Shown here one piece after another: positions 8,434 through 14,983 of a stretch of DNA of 35,735 nt; position 1 is the first letter of the stretch, and each line of letters starts with the position of its first letter. Below the pieces are notes generated by a model. That model searched no databases and was not told the origin of the DNA. It worked only from the letters and a program-made list of their open reading frames with translations. The DNA lies in contig JAUXGW010000005.1 of assembly GCA_030621865.1 (NCBI GenBank), positions 1 to 35,735 of the forward strand, written 5' to 3'. Position numbers and translations under genes: made by a program. The DNA comes from Actinomycetes bacterium. GTDB taxonomy: Bacteria; Actinomycetota; Acidimicrobiia; Acidimicrobiales; Microtrichaceae.

Positions 8434-10180
8434 CGTAGGAGGCCTCAAGACGCCAATCACCCGACTCCAGAGCCAAGAGATGCGCGGCCTCAATGTCCGG
8501 TTCGCCAACCTTGTTGATCAGCACTACCTGAATCCGCGCCCGTCGACGATGGGCTTCAGGATCCCACCATCGTTCCTCGGTGCACCAGGGTCCGGCCCAT
8601 GACTTCACCTCATTCCAGTTCCGGCCGTCCAGACTCACCTTCTCCGGGGCGGCTGTGATCTGACCTCTGCCGTCCACTCCGACACGCCGATCCGCTGAAT
8701 CCAGCACCTGCACTGATACCGGCATCGGCCAGACGATCGCCGGGGCCGGTGGTGGCAGGGATCCCGGCCACGGTGTGTCATTGCGTCCAACCCTGGCGTC
8801 CAGCTCAACGGTTTCGAGAGGGACTGGCCTGTAGCGCTCGGCCGGCGCCCTACCTCCCTGCCACTCGGGGACAACCACAGCAGAGCGACCCAGCATTGCC
8901 TGCACTCTGCTGAGTGCCTTCATCGCCCTCTCCCCATTTTCGGTGCTTTCACCCCAGAAACCGAGTTGACGGCCGTTGTCAGGTACCACTTGGTCCGGGA
9001 TGAGCGAAATGCGGCTGACTCCCCCATGGGTACGCGAAACCGTGCGTCCACTGGACAACCATCCGTCAAGTTGCCAGCGAGCCCTTTGGGCAATGGCTGT
9101 GGGCGAAAGGGTCCCCTCGTCTCTCCACAGTCTCTCGATCCGGTCACCCAATTCGGTTTCGGCCACCACCAGAATTCGCGTACAGGCCAAACCCCGGGAG
9201 GAAAGATCCTCGTGCAGTTCGTCAGCCAGCATCTTGGCCATGAACGCCGCCCGATCGACCTCCTCGGCCGGCGGATCAAGTTCGGAAGACACTGAGAAAT
9301 TTTCCGAAATGTCTCCCAGAACCATCCGATTGTGTTCGGCGCCTCTGGCGAAATCATGTGCTGACCGTCCGAGTGGCCCGAATCGGGCAAGTACATCGGT
9401 TGGTTCCAGCGCGGCGAAACGCCCGAGGTTCTTCAATCCCAGTCGACGCAGGATGTCCACCAAGTCCCTCAACTCGGATGTTTTCCCCCAACCCGTTCCA
9501 CCGGCGGATATCCGACTGGTGGGAAGAGGTGCCAGATGATGAGCGGTTCCTGAGTGAGGAAGGCACAACACTCCTCGAGCCCGCCTTGGTGATGCCGCAC
9601 GGCTCAGCGAGGAATACTCCCTCTCGGAACATGCAACCTCTTCAGCCACAACCGCCGCCGCTCGCGGCCCGTCAACAATGGCAACACCAATTCCCATCAG
9701 ATCTGCTGCATCACCGAAGTTTTCCTCCAGTGCCTCCAGGATTCTCCGGCGGACCGCGTCAGCAAGCGGGCGATCGCCGCCGTGATACCTCGATGATCCA
9801 AGGGATGGAACAGCACATCGACCCGGTTCGGTCACCTCCCAGCGCGGAGCCACCTCTTCAAGGGCACCCATTATCGACTCAAAGGCCCTGGCATCACGGG
9901 TCTCATCGTGTTCAACCACTTCAACCATCGGACAACGGGACTGTGCCTCCCGCTTGGTCGAGCCCACAACTATCCCTTCGGAACGGGCGAATGAATTGGC
10001 TGAAACCACTCGATTCGCCCGCAGAACGGCTACCGGAACAGACCAGGAAAGCCCTGATGCAATGGCCGGCCACTGAGCACAACAGATCCCCAGAGTTCTG
10101 ATCACATCAGAATCTCCCATCACACGGGAATCATTCTGGGCATCCGGATCAGGCCGGCCGCCGGGATCAGGTCGACCCAT
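8429..10180 (-). CDS. imuB: ImuB, inactive Y-family polymerase-like scaffold
   Basis: Y-family polymerase homologue that bridges DnaE2 to the beta clamp in SOS mutagenesis. The product is 583 aa. The N-terminus reads GICCAQWPAIA at 31-41, where active Y-family enzymes carry their first catalytic Asp, consistent with a non-catalytic ImuB. The helix-hairpin region is LVDILRRLGLKNLGRFAAL at about 240-258, followed by a little-finger-like segment. QLGFWG at 405-410 matches the beta-clamp motif of known ImuBs (mycobacterial ImuB has QLPLWG). The C-terminal region has the aromatic GPWCTEERWWDP typical of ImuB. The start is the ATG at 10180, 2 nt after the imuA stop. A second ATG at 10120 (MGDSDV) is a credible alternative, because the first 20 residues are a GRPDP repeat. 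The stop codon lies in a tandem repeat. Confidence 0.93.
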   Translation of the reverse strand: MGRPDPGGRPDPDAQNDSRVMGDSDVIRTLGICCAQWPAIASGLSWSVPVAVLRANRVVSANSFARSEGIVVGSTKREAQSRCPMVEVVEHDETRDARAFESIMGALEEVAPRWEVTEPGRCAVPSLGSSRYHGGDRPLADAVRRRILEALEENFGDAADLMGIGVAIVDGPRAAAVVAEEVACSEREYSSLSRAASPRRARGVLCLPHSGTAHHLAPLPTSRISAGGTGWGKTSELRDLVDILRRLGLKNLGRFAALEPTDVLARFGPLGRSAHDFARGAEHNRMVLGDISENFSVSSELDPPAEEVDRAAFMAKMLADELHEDLSSRGLACTRILVVAETELGDRIERLWRDEGTLSPTAIAQRARWQLDGWLSSGRTVSRTHGGVSRISLIPDQVVPDNGRQLGFWGESTENGERAMKALSRVQAMLGRSAVVVPEWQGGRAPAERYRPVPLETVELDARVGRNDTPWPGSLPPPAPAIVWPMPVSVQVLDSADRRVGVDGRGQITAAPEKVSLDGRNWNEVKSWAGPWCTEERWWDPEAHRRRARIQVVLINKVGEPDIEAAHLLALESGDWRLEASYD

Positions 10181-10182
10181 GT

Positions 10183-11064
10183 TCAGCCGACCCGATCCAG
10201 ATCCACGGAATCAACTGCTCCACGAGCATCGGAGCGGTCCGGGATCACTGCGGGTTTGCCAGGGAGCACAGCGGGTTTGCCGACAACATGTGAGCTGGCA
10301 ACTGATTGTGAGTTCTGAAGCTGGGAGTTCTGAAGCCGGCCTCTTGAATCGAAGTCGATCTCGAACACTCGTTGGCGATTCATGGATCCCCGCCCATCAA
10401 CGGCGACTTTCAATCTGCGTTCACCAAGGTTTCCCCATCCGCTCCCCAATCCCCGCCAATGACATTCCTGGATCTCGAAACGGATGTCCGAGCCGGGCCA
10501 GCCGCGGGCCTTCGAAGAAGGTGACCGGAACTCTGATGCTGCAACTGATCCTCTGCCATGTGGAATCGCCATGAGCACCGAACCCCGCTCACGAATCCTC
10601 GTTCGAAGACGGCGCAGATCGGCAGCGCTGGGTGTCACCTCGGGTCCACACAGAACAAGGTCGAATGACTCAACCAGTGAAGCAACCACGGTGAGCCACT
10701 TCCTGGCTGGACATCTCACCGCCGCAAGATGCTGGAGATTCACACCCAGATCTTCAGCAGCCTCCCAACCGATCTGTTCGAAACCGCCGGCCTGTTCGAA
10801 ACCTATCGTGGCCACCCATGATCCCGTTTTGGTGGCACCCGCCAGCAAGGCCATGGCCAAGGTGGTGATCCCTGCCCCACCTCCGAGTTCGACCACTGAA
10901 CCCCGTTGCAGGCCACCTGTGGGGAATAGGCCCTGAAGCTCCCCAAGCACCGGAAGACACCTCTCCACGGACAAACTCACCGGCTTCGTGTGTTCGACGA
11001 TCGATCTCAGATCTGTCTTGTTGCCCTTGGTCTTGTTGCCCTTGGCAACAGCAGCTACCGCCAT
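10183..11064 (-). CDS. imuA: ImuA, RecA-like mutasome component
   Basis: First gene of the imuA-imuB operon, 293 aa. The core at about 30-190 is RecA/SulA-like: FPTGGLQRGSVVELGGG, then AGITTLAMALLAG, then LVLCGPEVTPSAADLRRLRTRIRERGSVLMAIP. The position of the Walker A loop reads ELGGGAGITT with no Lys, so ATP hydrolysis is doubtful, as for ImuA'-type proteins. ImuA' is known to bind ImuB and help localise the mutasome. The C-terminus of about 60 aa is low complexity and built from duplications (LQNSQLQNSQ, GKPAVLPGKPAVIP), and the N-terminus has GNKTKGNKTD. The start is the ATG at 11064. A LexA palindrome lies directly upstream, with GATACT ending 6 nt before the ATG, the same geometry as dnaE2. 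Assignment rests on operon context as well as sequence. Confidence 0.9.
   Translation of the reverse strand: MAVAAVAKGNKTKGNKTDLRSIVEHTKPVSLSVERCLPVLGELQGLFPTGGLQRGSVVELGGGAGITTLAMALLAGATKTGSWVATIGFEQAGGFEQIGWEAAEDLGVNLQHLAAVRCPARKWLTVVASLVESFDLVLCGPEVTPSAADLRRLRTRIRERGSVLMAIPHGRGSVAASEFRSPSSKARGWPGSDIRFEIQECHWRGLGSGWGNLGERRLKVAVDGRGSMNRQRVFEIDFDSRGRLQNSQLQNSQSVASSHVVGKPAVLPGKPAVIPDRSDARGAVDSVDLDRVG
10250..10339 (-). repeat. Two short duplications in the imuA 3' end
   Basis: GCGGGTTTGCC occurs at 10250-10260 and 10271-10281 (21-bp period, GKPAV twice). GAGTTCTGAAGCTGG and GAGTTCTGAAGCCGG sit head to tail at 10310-10339 (15-bp unit, LQNSQ twice). Both periods are multiples of three. A further 18-bp-period duplication of CTGTTCGAAACC lies at 10772-10801 inside the core (GFEQ twice). 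Confidence 0.75.
11015..11044 (-). repeat. Perfect 15-bp tandem duplication at the imuA 5' end
   Basis: GTCTTGTTGCCCTTG occurs twice head to tail at 11015-11029 and 11030-11044. It encodes GNKTK GNKT near residue 10 of ImuA. The two copies are identical, which suggests a recent event. Confidence 0.85.
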
Positions 11065-11068
11065 TCAC

Positions 11069-11096
11069 CCAGTATCGAACACCCGTTCGATACTGG
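11069..11096 (-). promoter_or_regulatory. LexA/SOS palindrome of imuAB
   Basis: A 28-bp perfect palindrome with 12-bp arms and a 4-bp centre: CCAGTATCGAAC, ACCC, GTTCGATACTGG. Its core CGAACACCCGTTCG (11076-11089) matches the actinobacterial LexA box. On the imuA strand the right arm contains GATACT, a -10-like hexamer ending 6 nt before the imuA ATG. The box and promoter therefore overlap and the mRNA may be leaderless or nearly so. The palindrome is much longer than LexA needs. Confidence 0.92.
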
Positions 11097-11134
11097 CAAG
11101 TGCCAAGGCGAACAATCATCCACCGCTCACTGGA

Positions 11135-11500
11135 TCACTCTTCGTCGGTTGCGAAGTCCTCAGGTGACGGCACGGGAACACCCGGACGGTAATAGGTGTA
11201 CAGATCGGCAATCACGTCGTCGATCCCCTCGGAGGTCTGGCCACTGCCGAGCTTCAAGGTGATCACGTTGGCGTTGATGTGAATCTGCTCGATGCCGCCA
11301 TGTTCGAAGAGGCGCGCCGCCAACACATCAGGCGGACGATCACCGCTGATCTCCCGGTCGGGTGTGTAGACCTCGTGGCCAGTGCCGGTGAGGGCGCGAT
11401 TGATCTCGAATCGCACTACCCCGGGACGGCTGGATGGCTTCTCGATGACGGTGACGGGTTGACCCATAACGCTGCCGATCGTAGCCGCGAAGGAATCCAC
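11135..11500 (-). CDS. Nfu/NifU N-terminal domain-like protein
   Basis: A 121-aa protein resembling the Nfu N-terminal domain (Nfu_N family). Features are VIEKPSSRPGVVRFEINRAL, then DVLAARLFEHGGIEQIHINANVITLKLGSG, with the LF-x-x-GGI-x-x-(I/V)-x-(I/F) pattern seen in that domain. The CxxC-bearing Nfu C-terminal domain that binds Fe-S clusters is absent, and so are all cysteines, so a direct scaffold role is unlikely; stand-alone Nfu_N proteins are of unclear function. The acidic tail PSPEDFATDEE is unstructured. The start is the GTG at 11500, or the ATG at 11466 (MGQPVTV), which fits the domain edge better. It lies 71 bp upstream of the imuA start on the same strand but has its own reading context and is probably not SOS-controlled. 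Confidence 0.7.
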   Translation of the reverse strand: MDSFAATIGSVMGQPVTVIEKPSSRPGVVRFEINRALTGTGHEVYTPDREISGDRPPDVLAARLFEHGGIEQIHINANVITLKLGSGQTSEGIDDVIADLYTYYRPGVPVPSPEDFATDEE

Positions 11501-11588
11501 GCTCCCACCCCGACAGATTCAATGAAGGGCAGTGGTGTGCGGGACCCACCGAGATGCACACTGTTGTGGTCCCACAACCCACACCGGG

Positions 11589-11618
11589 ATCGATGAGAAC
11601 ATGATCGATGAGAACATG
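11589..11618 (+). repeat. 15-bp duplication that duplicates the globin start codon
   Basis: ATCGATGAGAACATG occurs twice head to tail at 11589-11603 and 11604-11618. Each copy ends in an in-frame ATG preceded by the same GATGAGAAC. The globin gene therefore has two equivalent initiation sites 15 nt apart, giving products that differ by five residues (MIDEN). Confidence 0.85.
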
Positions 11619-12110
11619 ACTGATATTCCCAACAACAGCCAACCCGATGATTCGCAGACCGCAAGCGTCGAGTTCACGGGCACGGCCAGACCCGACTCGG
11701 ATCAACACCGGGTAAGCGTCTTCACCGCCGTCGGTGGTCAGGCGTTCTTCGACCGACTGGTCGAGCGCTTCTATGCGCTGGTTGCCGACGACGAGGTACT
11801 CCTGCCCCTGTACCCCGATCAGGTGAACCTCGGACCGGCGAAGGAACGACTCGCGCTGTTCCTGGCTCAGTACTGGGGAGGGCCGGGCACCTACAGCGAG
11901 ATGCGGGGTCACCCGAGGTTGCGCGGGCGCCACGTACCGTTCGCCATCGGTCAGGCAGAACGCGATCACTGGATAGCTGCAATGACGGTGGCTCTGGCCG
12001 AGACAGTTCCGGAGTGCCCGCTGGACGCGGAACTCCAAGCTGTCGTTTCCGAACGAATGACGGAGCACTTCAGCACCGCGGCAGATCACATGGTGAACCA
12101 GCCGGGGTGA
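11601..12110 (+). CDS. glbO: Group II truncated haemoglobin (GlbO-like)
   Basis: Haem protein of the 2-over-2 globin fold, group II (trHbO), cytoplasmic; family members bind O2 and handle NO or peroxide. The product is 169 aa from the ATG at 11601 or 164 aa from the ATG at 11616. The first 35 residues are unstructured. The fold carries B10 Tyr in ERFYALV (about 58), QYWGGPGTYSEMRGHPRLRGRHVPFAIG with the proximal F8 His at about 111, and the group II G8 Trp in ERDHWIAAM (about 124). It is a monocistronic plus-strand gene facing away from the Nfu-like gene. The start region is a perfect 15-bp duplication. The domain match is very strong; the physiological ligand is not determined by sequence. 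Confidence 0.94.
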   Translation: MIDENMTDIPNNSQPDDSQTASVEFTGTARPDSDQHRVSVFTAVGGQAFFDRLVERFYALVADDEVLLPLYPDQVNLGPAKERLALFLAQYWGGPGTYSEMRGHPRLRGRHVPFAIGQAERDHWIAAMTVALAETVPECPLDAELQAVVSERMTEHFSTAADHMVNQPG

Positions 12111-12425
12111 GGTGAACTCACAGACGGAGGCTCCAACCAGCACGGGGACCCCAACGAGCGAAAGCCCTCAACGAGCGAAAGTCCCCAAAAGCGAAAGTGG
12201 AGAGTCGCCTCGCAACGGACCCCATCAGTACCGGTGCGTGACGACCCTCGGGCCACTCCGTCCAATGGGAGAGGAAGGGTGGATGGGAGGACGACGTGCC
12301 CCACAGCCAAAGCTGCCTCAACATCATGCCTCACGTGTCAAGGCATACCCGACTCGGCACCCCGCTTTTCCGGAAATTTCTTCTGAATCTCGTTCGGCAC
12401 TCGGTCGCAAATACCTCAGAACACA
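12111..12425. other. 315-bp gap with degenerate 17-bp repeats, no gene seen
   Basis: Between the globin stop and the convergent membrane protein stop I see no supported gene or tRNA. At 12152-12200 there are two and a half degenerate 17-bp units, recognisable by CGAGCGAAAG (12155-12164 and 12172-12181) and then AAGCGAAAGT (12189-12198). Open frames across the gap have no recognisable protein character. Confidence 0.6.
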
Positions 12426-12809
12426 TCAAGATTCCGTGGGGATTGTCTTCCAGGAAACAGCCCAGAGCCCGACCGAGAGCAATCCCAGAACCGTGTGGAC
12501 CACGATGAACGGGACTTCGTGGTCACTGAGAAAGGCGATGTCCACCACCCGGACGGCCCAGACAACGACATTCCAGCCGAGCATCACGAGCACCAGGGCA
12601 CCCAACCTGGTCGAACCAAGGGTCCAGCCCAGCACGATCAGCACACAAAGAATCAGGAACGATGCGCTCAAACCGCTGACGCCAACCTTCGCTGCCGATG
12701 ACATCTCGTCGTCGGCGATGAGATTCCTGATCCGACCGACCCAGACGAACACGGTCCACGCCACCGCAACCCACATCCAGGGCCAGGCGGCGAACAGGCG
12801 TTTGTGCAT
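12426..12809 (-). CDS. Small integral membrane protein of unknown function, four TM helices
   Basis: A 127-aa hydrophobic protein not recognised as a named family. Four membrane segments are visible: about 8-25 (AWPWMWVAVAWTVFVWV), 42-62 (VGVSGLSASFLILCVLIVLGW), 68-90 (RLGALVLVMLGWNVVVWAVRVVD) and 99-118 (VPFIVVHTVLGLLSVGLWAV). A basic RIR loop after TM1 suggests where the cytoplasmic side lies. Trp content is high. The start is the ATG at 12809; no strong Shine-Dalgarno is evident. It is divergent from the acyl-CoA dehydrogenase gene, and the 130-bp region between them holds an 18-bp palindrome. Confidence 0.7.
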   Translation of the reverse strand: MHKRLFAAWPWMWVAVAWTVFVWVGRIRNLIADDEMSSAAKVGVSGLSASFLILCVLIVLGWTLGSTRLGALVLVMLGWNVVVWAVRVVDIAFLSDHEVPFIVVHTVLGLLSVGLWAVSWKTIPTES

Positions 12810-12871
12810 CGGGCGAATCTACCCGAACCCAGCTGGGGGACGCCTATGCGGTACCTCGCCACACAAGCTAA

Positions 12872-12889
12872 CTTGACCGGGTAGTCAAG
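12872..12889. promoter_or_regulatory. Palindromic operator candidate upstream of the acyl-CoA dehydrogenase gene
   Basis: CTTGAC-CGGGTA-GTCAAG is a perfect 6-6-6 inverted repeat 50 nt before the dehydrogenase ATG and 62 nt from the divergent membrane protein start. TTGACC within it could also serve as a -35 for the plus-strand gene. Such palindromes are typical of TetR-family repressors that control lipid degradation in actinobacteria. No regulator gene is in the window, so the identity of the binder is inference. Confidence 0.5.
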
Positions 12890-12939
12890 ACGGCGTCCGA
12901 CGGGCGGATCGCTGTCGGCAAGCCAGAAGGGGCGTACGA

Positions 12940-14214
12940 ATGAGCGAAGCCACGAACACGATCTCGATCGAGGATTTCAAGACCGAGGCAAGGACCTTCC
13001 TCGATGCGTCCGCCAAGAAAAAACCGGAGGCGAAGGAGTTCGAGTGGGGACAAGGTTCCGACGACGTTGCGGTGTTCGAGGAGAAAGACAGCGAAGCCGA
13101 AGCTCTGGACATCGAGCTGGCCAAGGCTTGGCGAAACAAGCGCTTCGACGCCGGATTCGGCTGGATAACAGGGCCGGAGCACTTTGGTGGCCGGGACCTT
13201 CCTTCGGCCTACGAACGTGCGTACAACACGGTGGAAAGCGAATACGAAACCCCTGGAATGAGCATCTTCAGCATCAGCTTGGGAATGGTTGCTCCCACAA
13301 TTCTCGCCCACGGCACCCCGGAGGTTCAGGATCGGTACCTGAAGGACCTGTACCGGGGAGACATGGTTGCCTGCCAGCTCTTCTCCGAACCCGGCGCCGG
13401 ATCTGACCTCGCCTCGGTGCAGACCAAGGCCATCAGGGATGGTGACGAATGGATCGTCACCGGCCAGAAGGTCTGGACCTCCGCCGCCCACGTGTCACAA
13501 ATCGGCGAAGTCATCTGTCGCACCGAACCCGAGGCTCCCAAACACCGGGGCCTCACCGCATTCGTGGTGGACATGACCGCGCCGGGCGTGGAGATCCGTC
13601 CGCTCCGACAAATGACTGGCGGAGCTGCATTCAACGAGGTGTTCTTCGAAGAAGTTCGCATCCCCGACTCGCACCGAATGGGAGACGTCAACGGCGGCTG
13701 GAACGTGGCGCTGACAACCCTCATGAACGAGCGGGCTTCCATTGGCGCAGGGGGTGGTGGCGGCCTGGGTCTGCTGTCGGCCACACGCCTTTCGCAGATG
13801 CTCGAGCACTTCGGTCTCAGTGACGACAAGGTGATACGCGACCGGATTGCCAAGATCCACAGCAACTTCACTGTCGCCAAGTGGAACAACCAGAGGGCCC
13901 TGGACAAGATCAAGGCTGGTGGACTCCCCGGACCGGAGATGTCCACGGCCAAATTGGCACTGACCAACAACATGAAGGACTTCACCGAATGGGTGGCCGA
14001 CGTGCTCGGACCACGCATCTGCGCAGACACAGGGGAATGGGGCACCTACGCGTGGTCGAAGATGCTCACCGGCATACCCGGCATGCGGGTGGCAGGCGGA
14101 ACCGACGAGATCATGCGCAACATCCTTGCGGAACGGGTTCTCGGCCTACCCAAGGATCCCGGTATCGATTCCAAGACACCGTTCAAGGATCTGGCAGTCG
14201 GAACTCAGCGCTGA
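12940..14214 (+). CDS. Acyl-CoA dehydrogenase
   Basis: FAD-dependent acyl-CoA dehydrogenase (FadE type), 424 aa, catalysing alpha-beta dehydrogenation of an acyl-CoA thioester in beta-oxidation or sterol/branched-acid catabolism. Signatures are FSEPGAGSDLAS (about 149-160, flavin/substrate site), VTGQKVWTSAAH (about 174-185), and the C-terminal GGTDEIMRNILAERVLGLP. The loop that carries the catalytic Glu in MCAD (YEGT-type) reads AGGTDEI here, so the base must come from elsewhere, as in other actinobacterial FadE enzymes. The start is the ATG at 12940 with AAGGGG about 8 nt upstream. The 3' end overlaps the convergent rnhB by 10 bp. The substrate cannot be assigned. Confidence 0.93.
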   Translation: MSEATNTISIEDFKTEARTFLDASAKKKPEAKEFEWGQGSDDVAVFEEKDSEAEALDIELAKAWRNKRFDAGFGWITGPEHFGGRDLPSAYERAYNTVESEYETPGMSIFSISLGMVAPTILAHGTPEVQDRYLKDLYRGDMVACQLFSEPGAGSDLASVQTKAIRDGDEWIVTGQKVWTSAAHVSQIGEVICRTEPEAPKHRGLTAFVVDMTAPGVEIRPLRQMTGGAAFNEVFFEEVRIPDSHRMGDVNGGWNVALTTLMNERASIGAGGGGGLGLLSATRLSQMLEHFGLSDDKVIRDRIAKIHSNFTVAKWNNQRALDKIKAGGLPGPEMSTAKLALTNNMKDFTEWVADVLGPRICADTGEWGTYAWSKMLTGIPGMRVAGGTDEIMRNILAERVLGLPKDPGIDSKTPFKDLAVGTQR

Positions 14215-14960
14215 GCGGACCTCGCGACTGGACCTGGGTCCGGTTGCTGGAGCGCAGAGCCGTTCCGGGGGCTGGGGTCCGGGTCCCGGAACAGCACACC
14301 CTGACTGTTCACGGTTTCGCGGCGCTGTCCTGACCACGGAAGTCGGTCCATGAATGCCCAGCTTCTTCGGTGGATCGATGTTGCCCCGTAGCCCATCAAC
14401 GCCACCTTGTGGCGCGGGCACGGATATCCCTTGTTCCGGTCAAAATCGAAACCGGGGAAATTCTCTGCTTCCGAGCGCATGATCCGGTCCCGGGTCACCT
14501 TGGCGATCATTGATGCCGCGGCGATCGACAGACAAACGGCGTCGCCTTTCACGATCATTTGCGTCCGGTGGCCATCGAGAAAGTCCCAACTGCCGTCGAT
14601 CAGCACCGTGTGCGGATCCACGCCCAGCGATTCAATGGCTCGTTGACCAGCAAGTCGCTGGGCATCCGACATGCCCAGATCATCACACTCTTCATGTGAT
14701 GCATGACCGACTCCAACAGATTCACACCAGTCCCCGATGCGATCGAAGAGTTTCTCCCTCTTCAGTTCAGTGACCTGCTTCGAGTCACGTATGCCGTAGA
14801 CCCTGCGGTCGCGGGGGATGACGACCGCGGCAATGGTCAGTGGTCCGGCCCAGGCACCACGCCCGACTTCGTCCATGCCCACGACCACGTCCGCGCCGCT
14901 GCCCCACAACTGCTTCTCGTAGGACAATCCCGGTGCCCGGCCAGCCGCCATGGACTTCAA
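14205..14960 (-). CDS. rnhB: Ribonuclease HII
   Basis: Removes single ribonucleotides and RNA primers from RNA-DNA hybrids. The product is 251 aa. The catalytic DEDD set is visible: Asp30-Glu31 in GMDEVGRGAWAGPL, Asp122 in VLIDGSWDF and Asp140 in IVKGDAVCLSIAAAS. IRDSKQ and the C-terminal DRNKGYPCPRHKVALMGYG are also family motifs. The last 40 or so residues (after WAFMDRLPW) are a Pro/Arg-rich extension with no conserved motif, and its end is antisense to the dehydrogenase C-terminus. The start is the ATG at 14960, with an ATG at 14951 as an alternative. It lies 23 bp after the unknown 643-aa gene on the same strand and is probably co-transcribed with it and gpsA. Confidence 0.96.
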   Translation of the reverse strand: MKSMAAGRAPGLSYEKQLWGSGADVVVGMDEVGRGAWAGPLTIAAVVIPRDRRVYGIRDSKQVTELKREKLFDRIGDWCESVGVGHASHEECDDLGMSDAQRLAGQRAIESLGVDPHTVLIDGSWDFLDGHRTQMIVKGDAVCLSIAAASMIAKVTRDRIMRSEAENFPGFDFDRNKGYPCPRHKVALMGYGATSIHRRSWAFMDRLPWSGQRRETVNSQGVLFRDPDPSPRNGSALQQPDPGPVARSAQR

Positions 14961-14983
14961 ATTACTCCGCCCGCAGCGATGGG

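Noticed and set aside
12112..12876. 254-codon plus-strand frame after the globin
   Set aside because: Overlaps the membrane protein gene antisense, Ser/Thr/Pro-rich, no motif.
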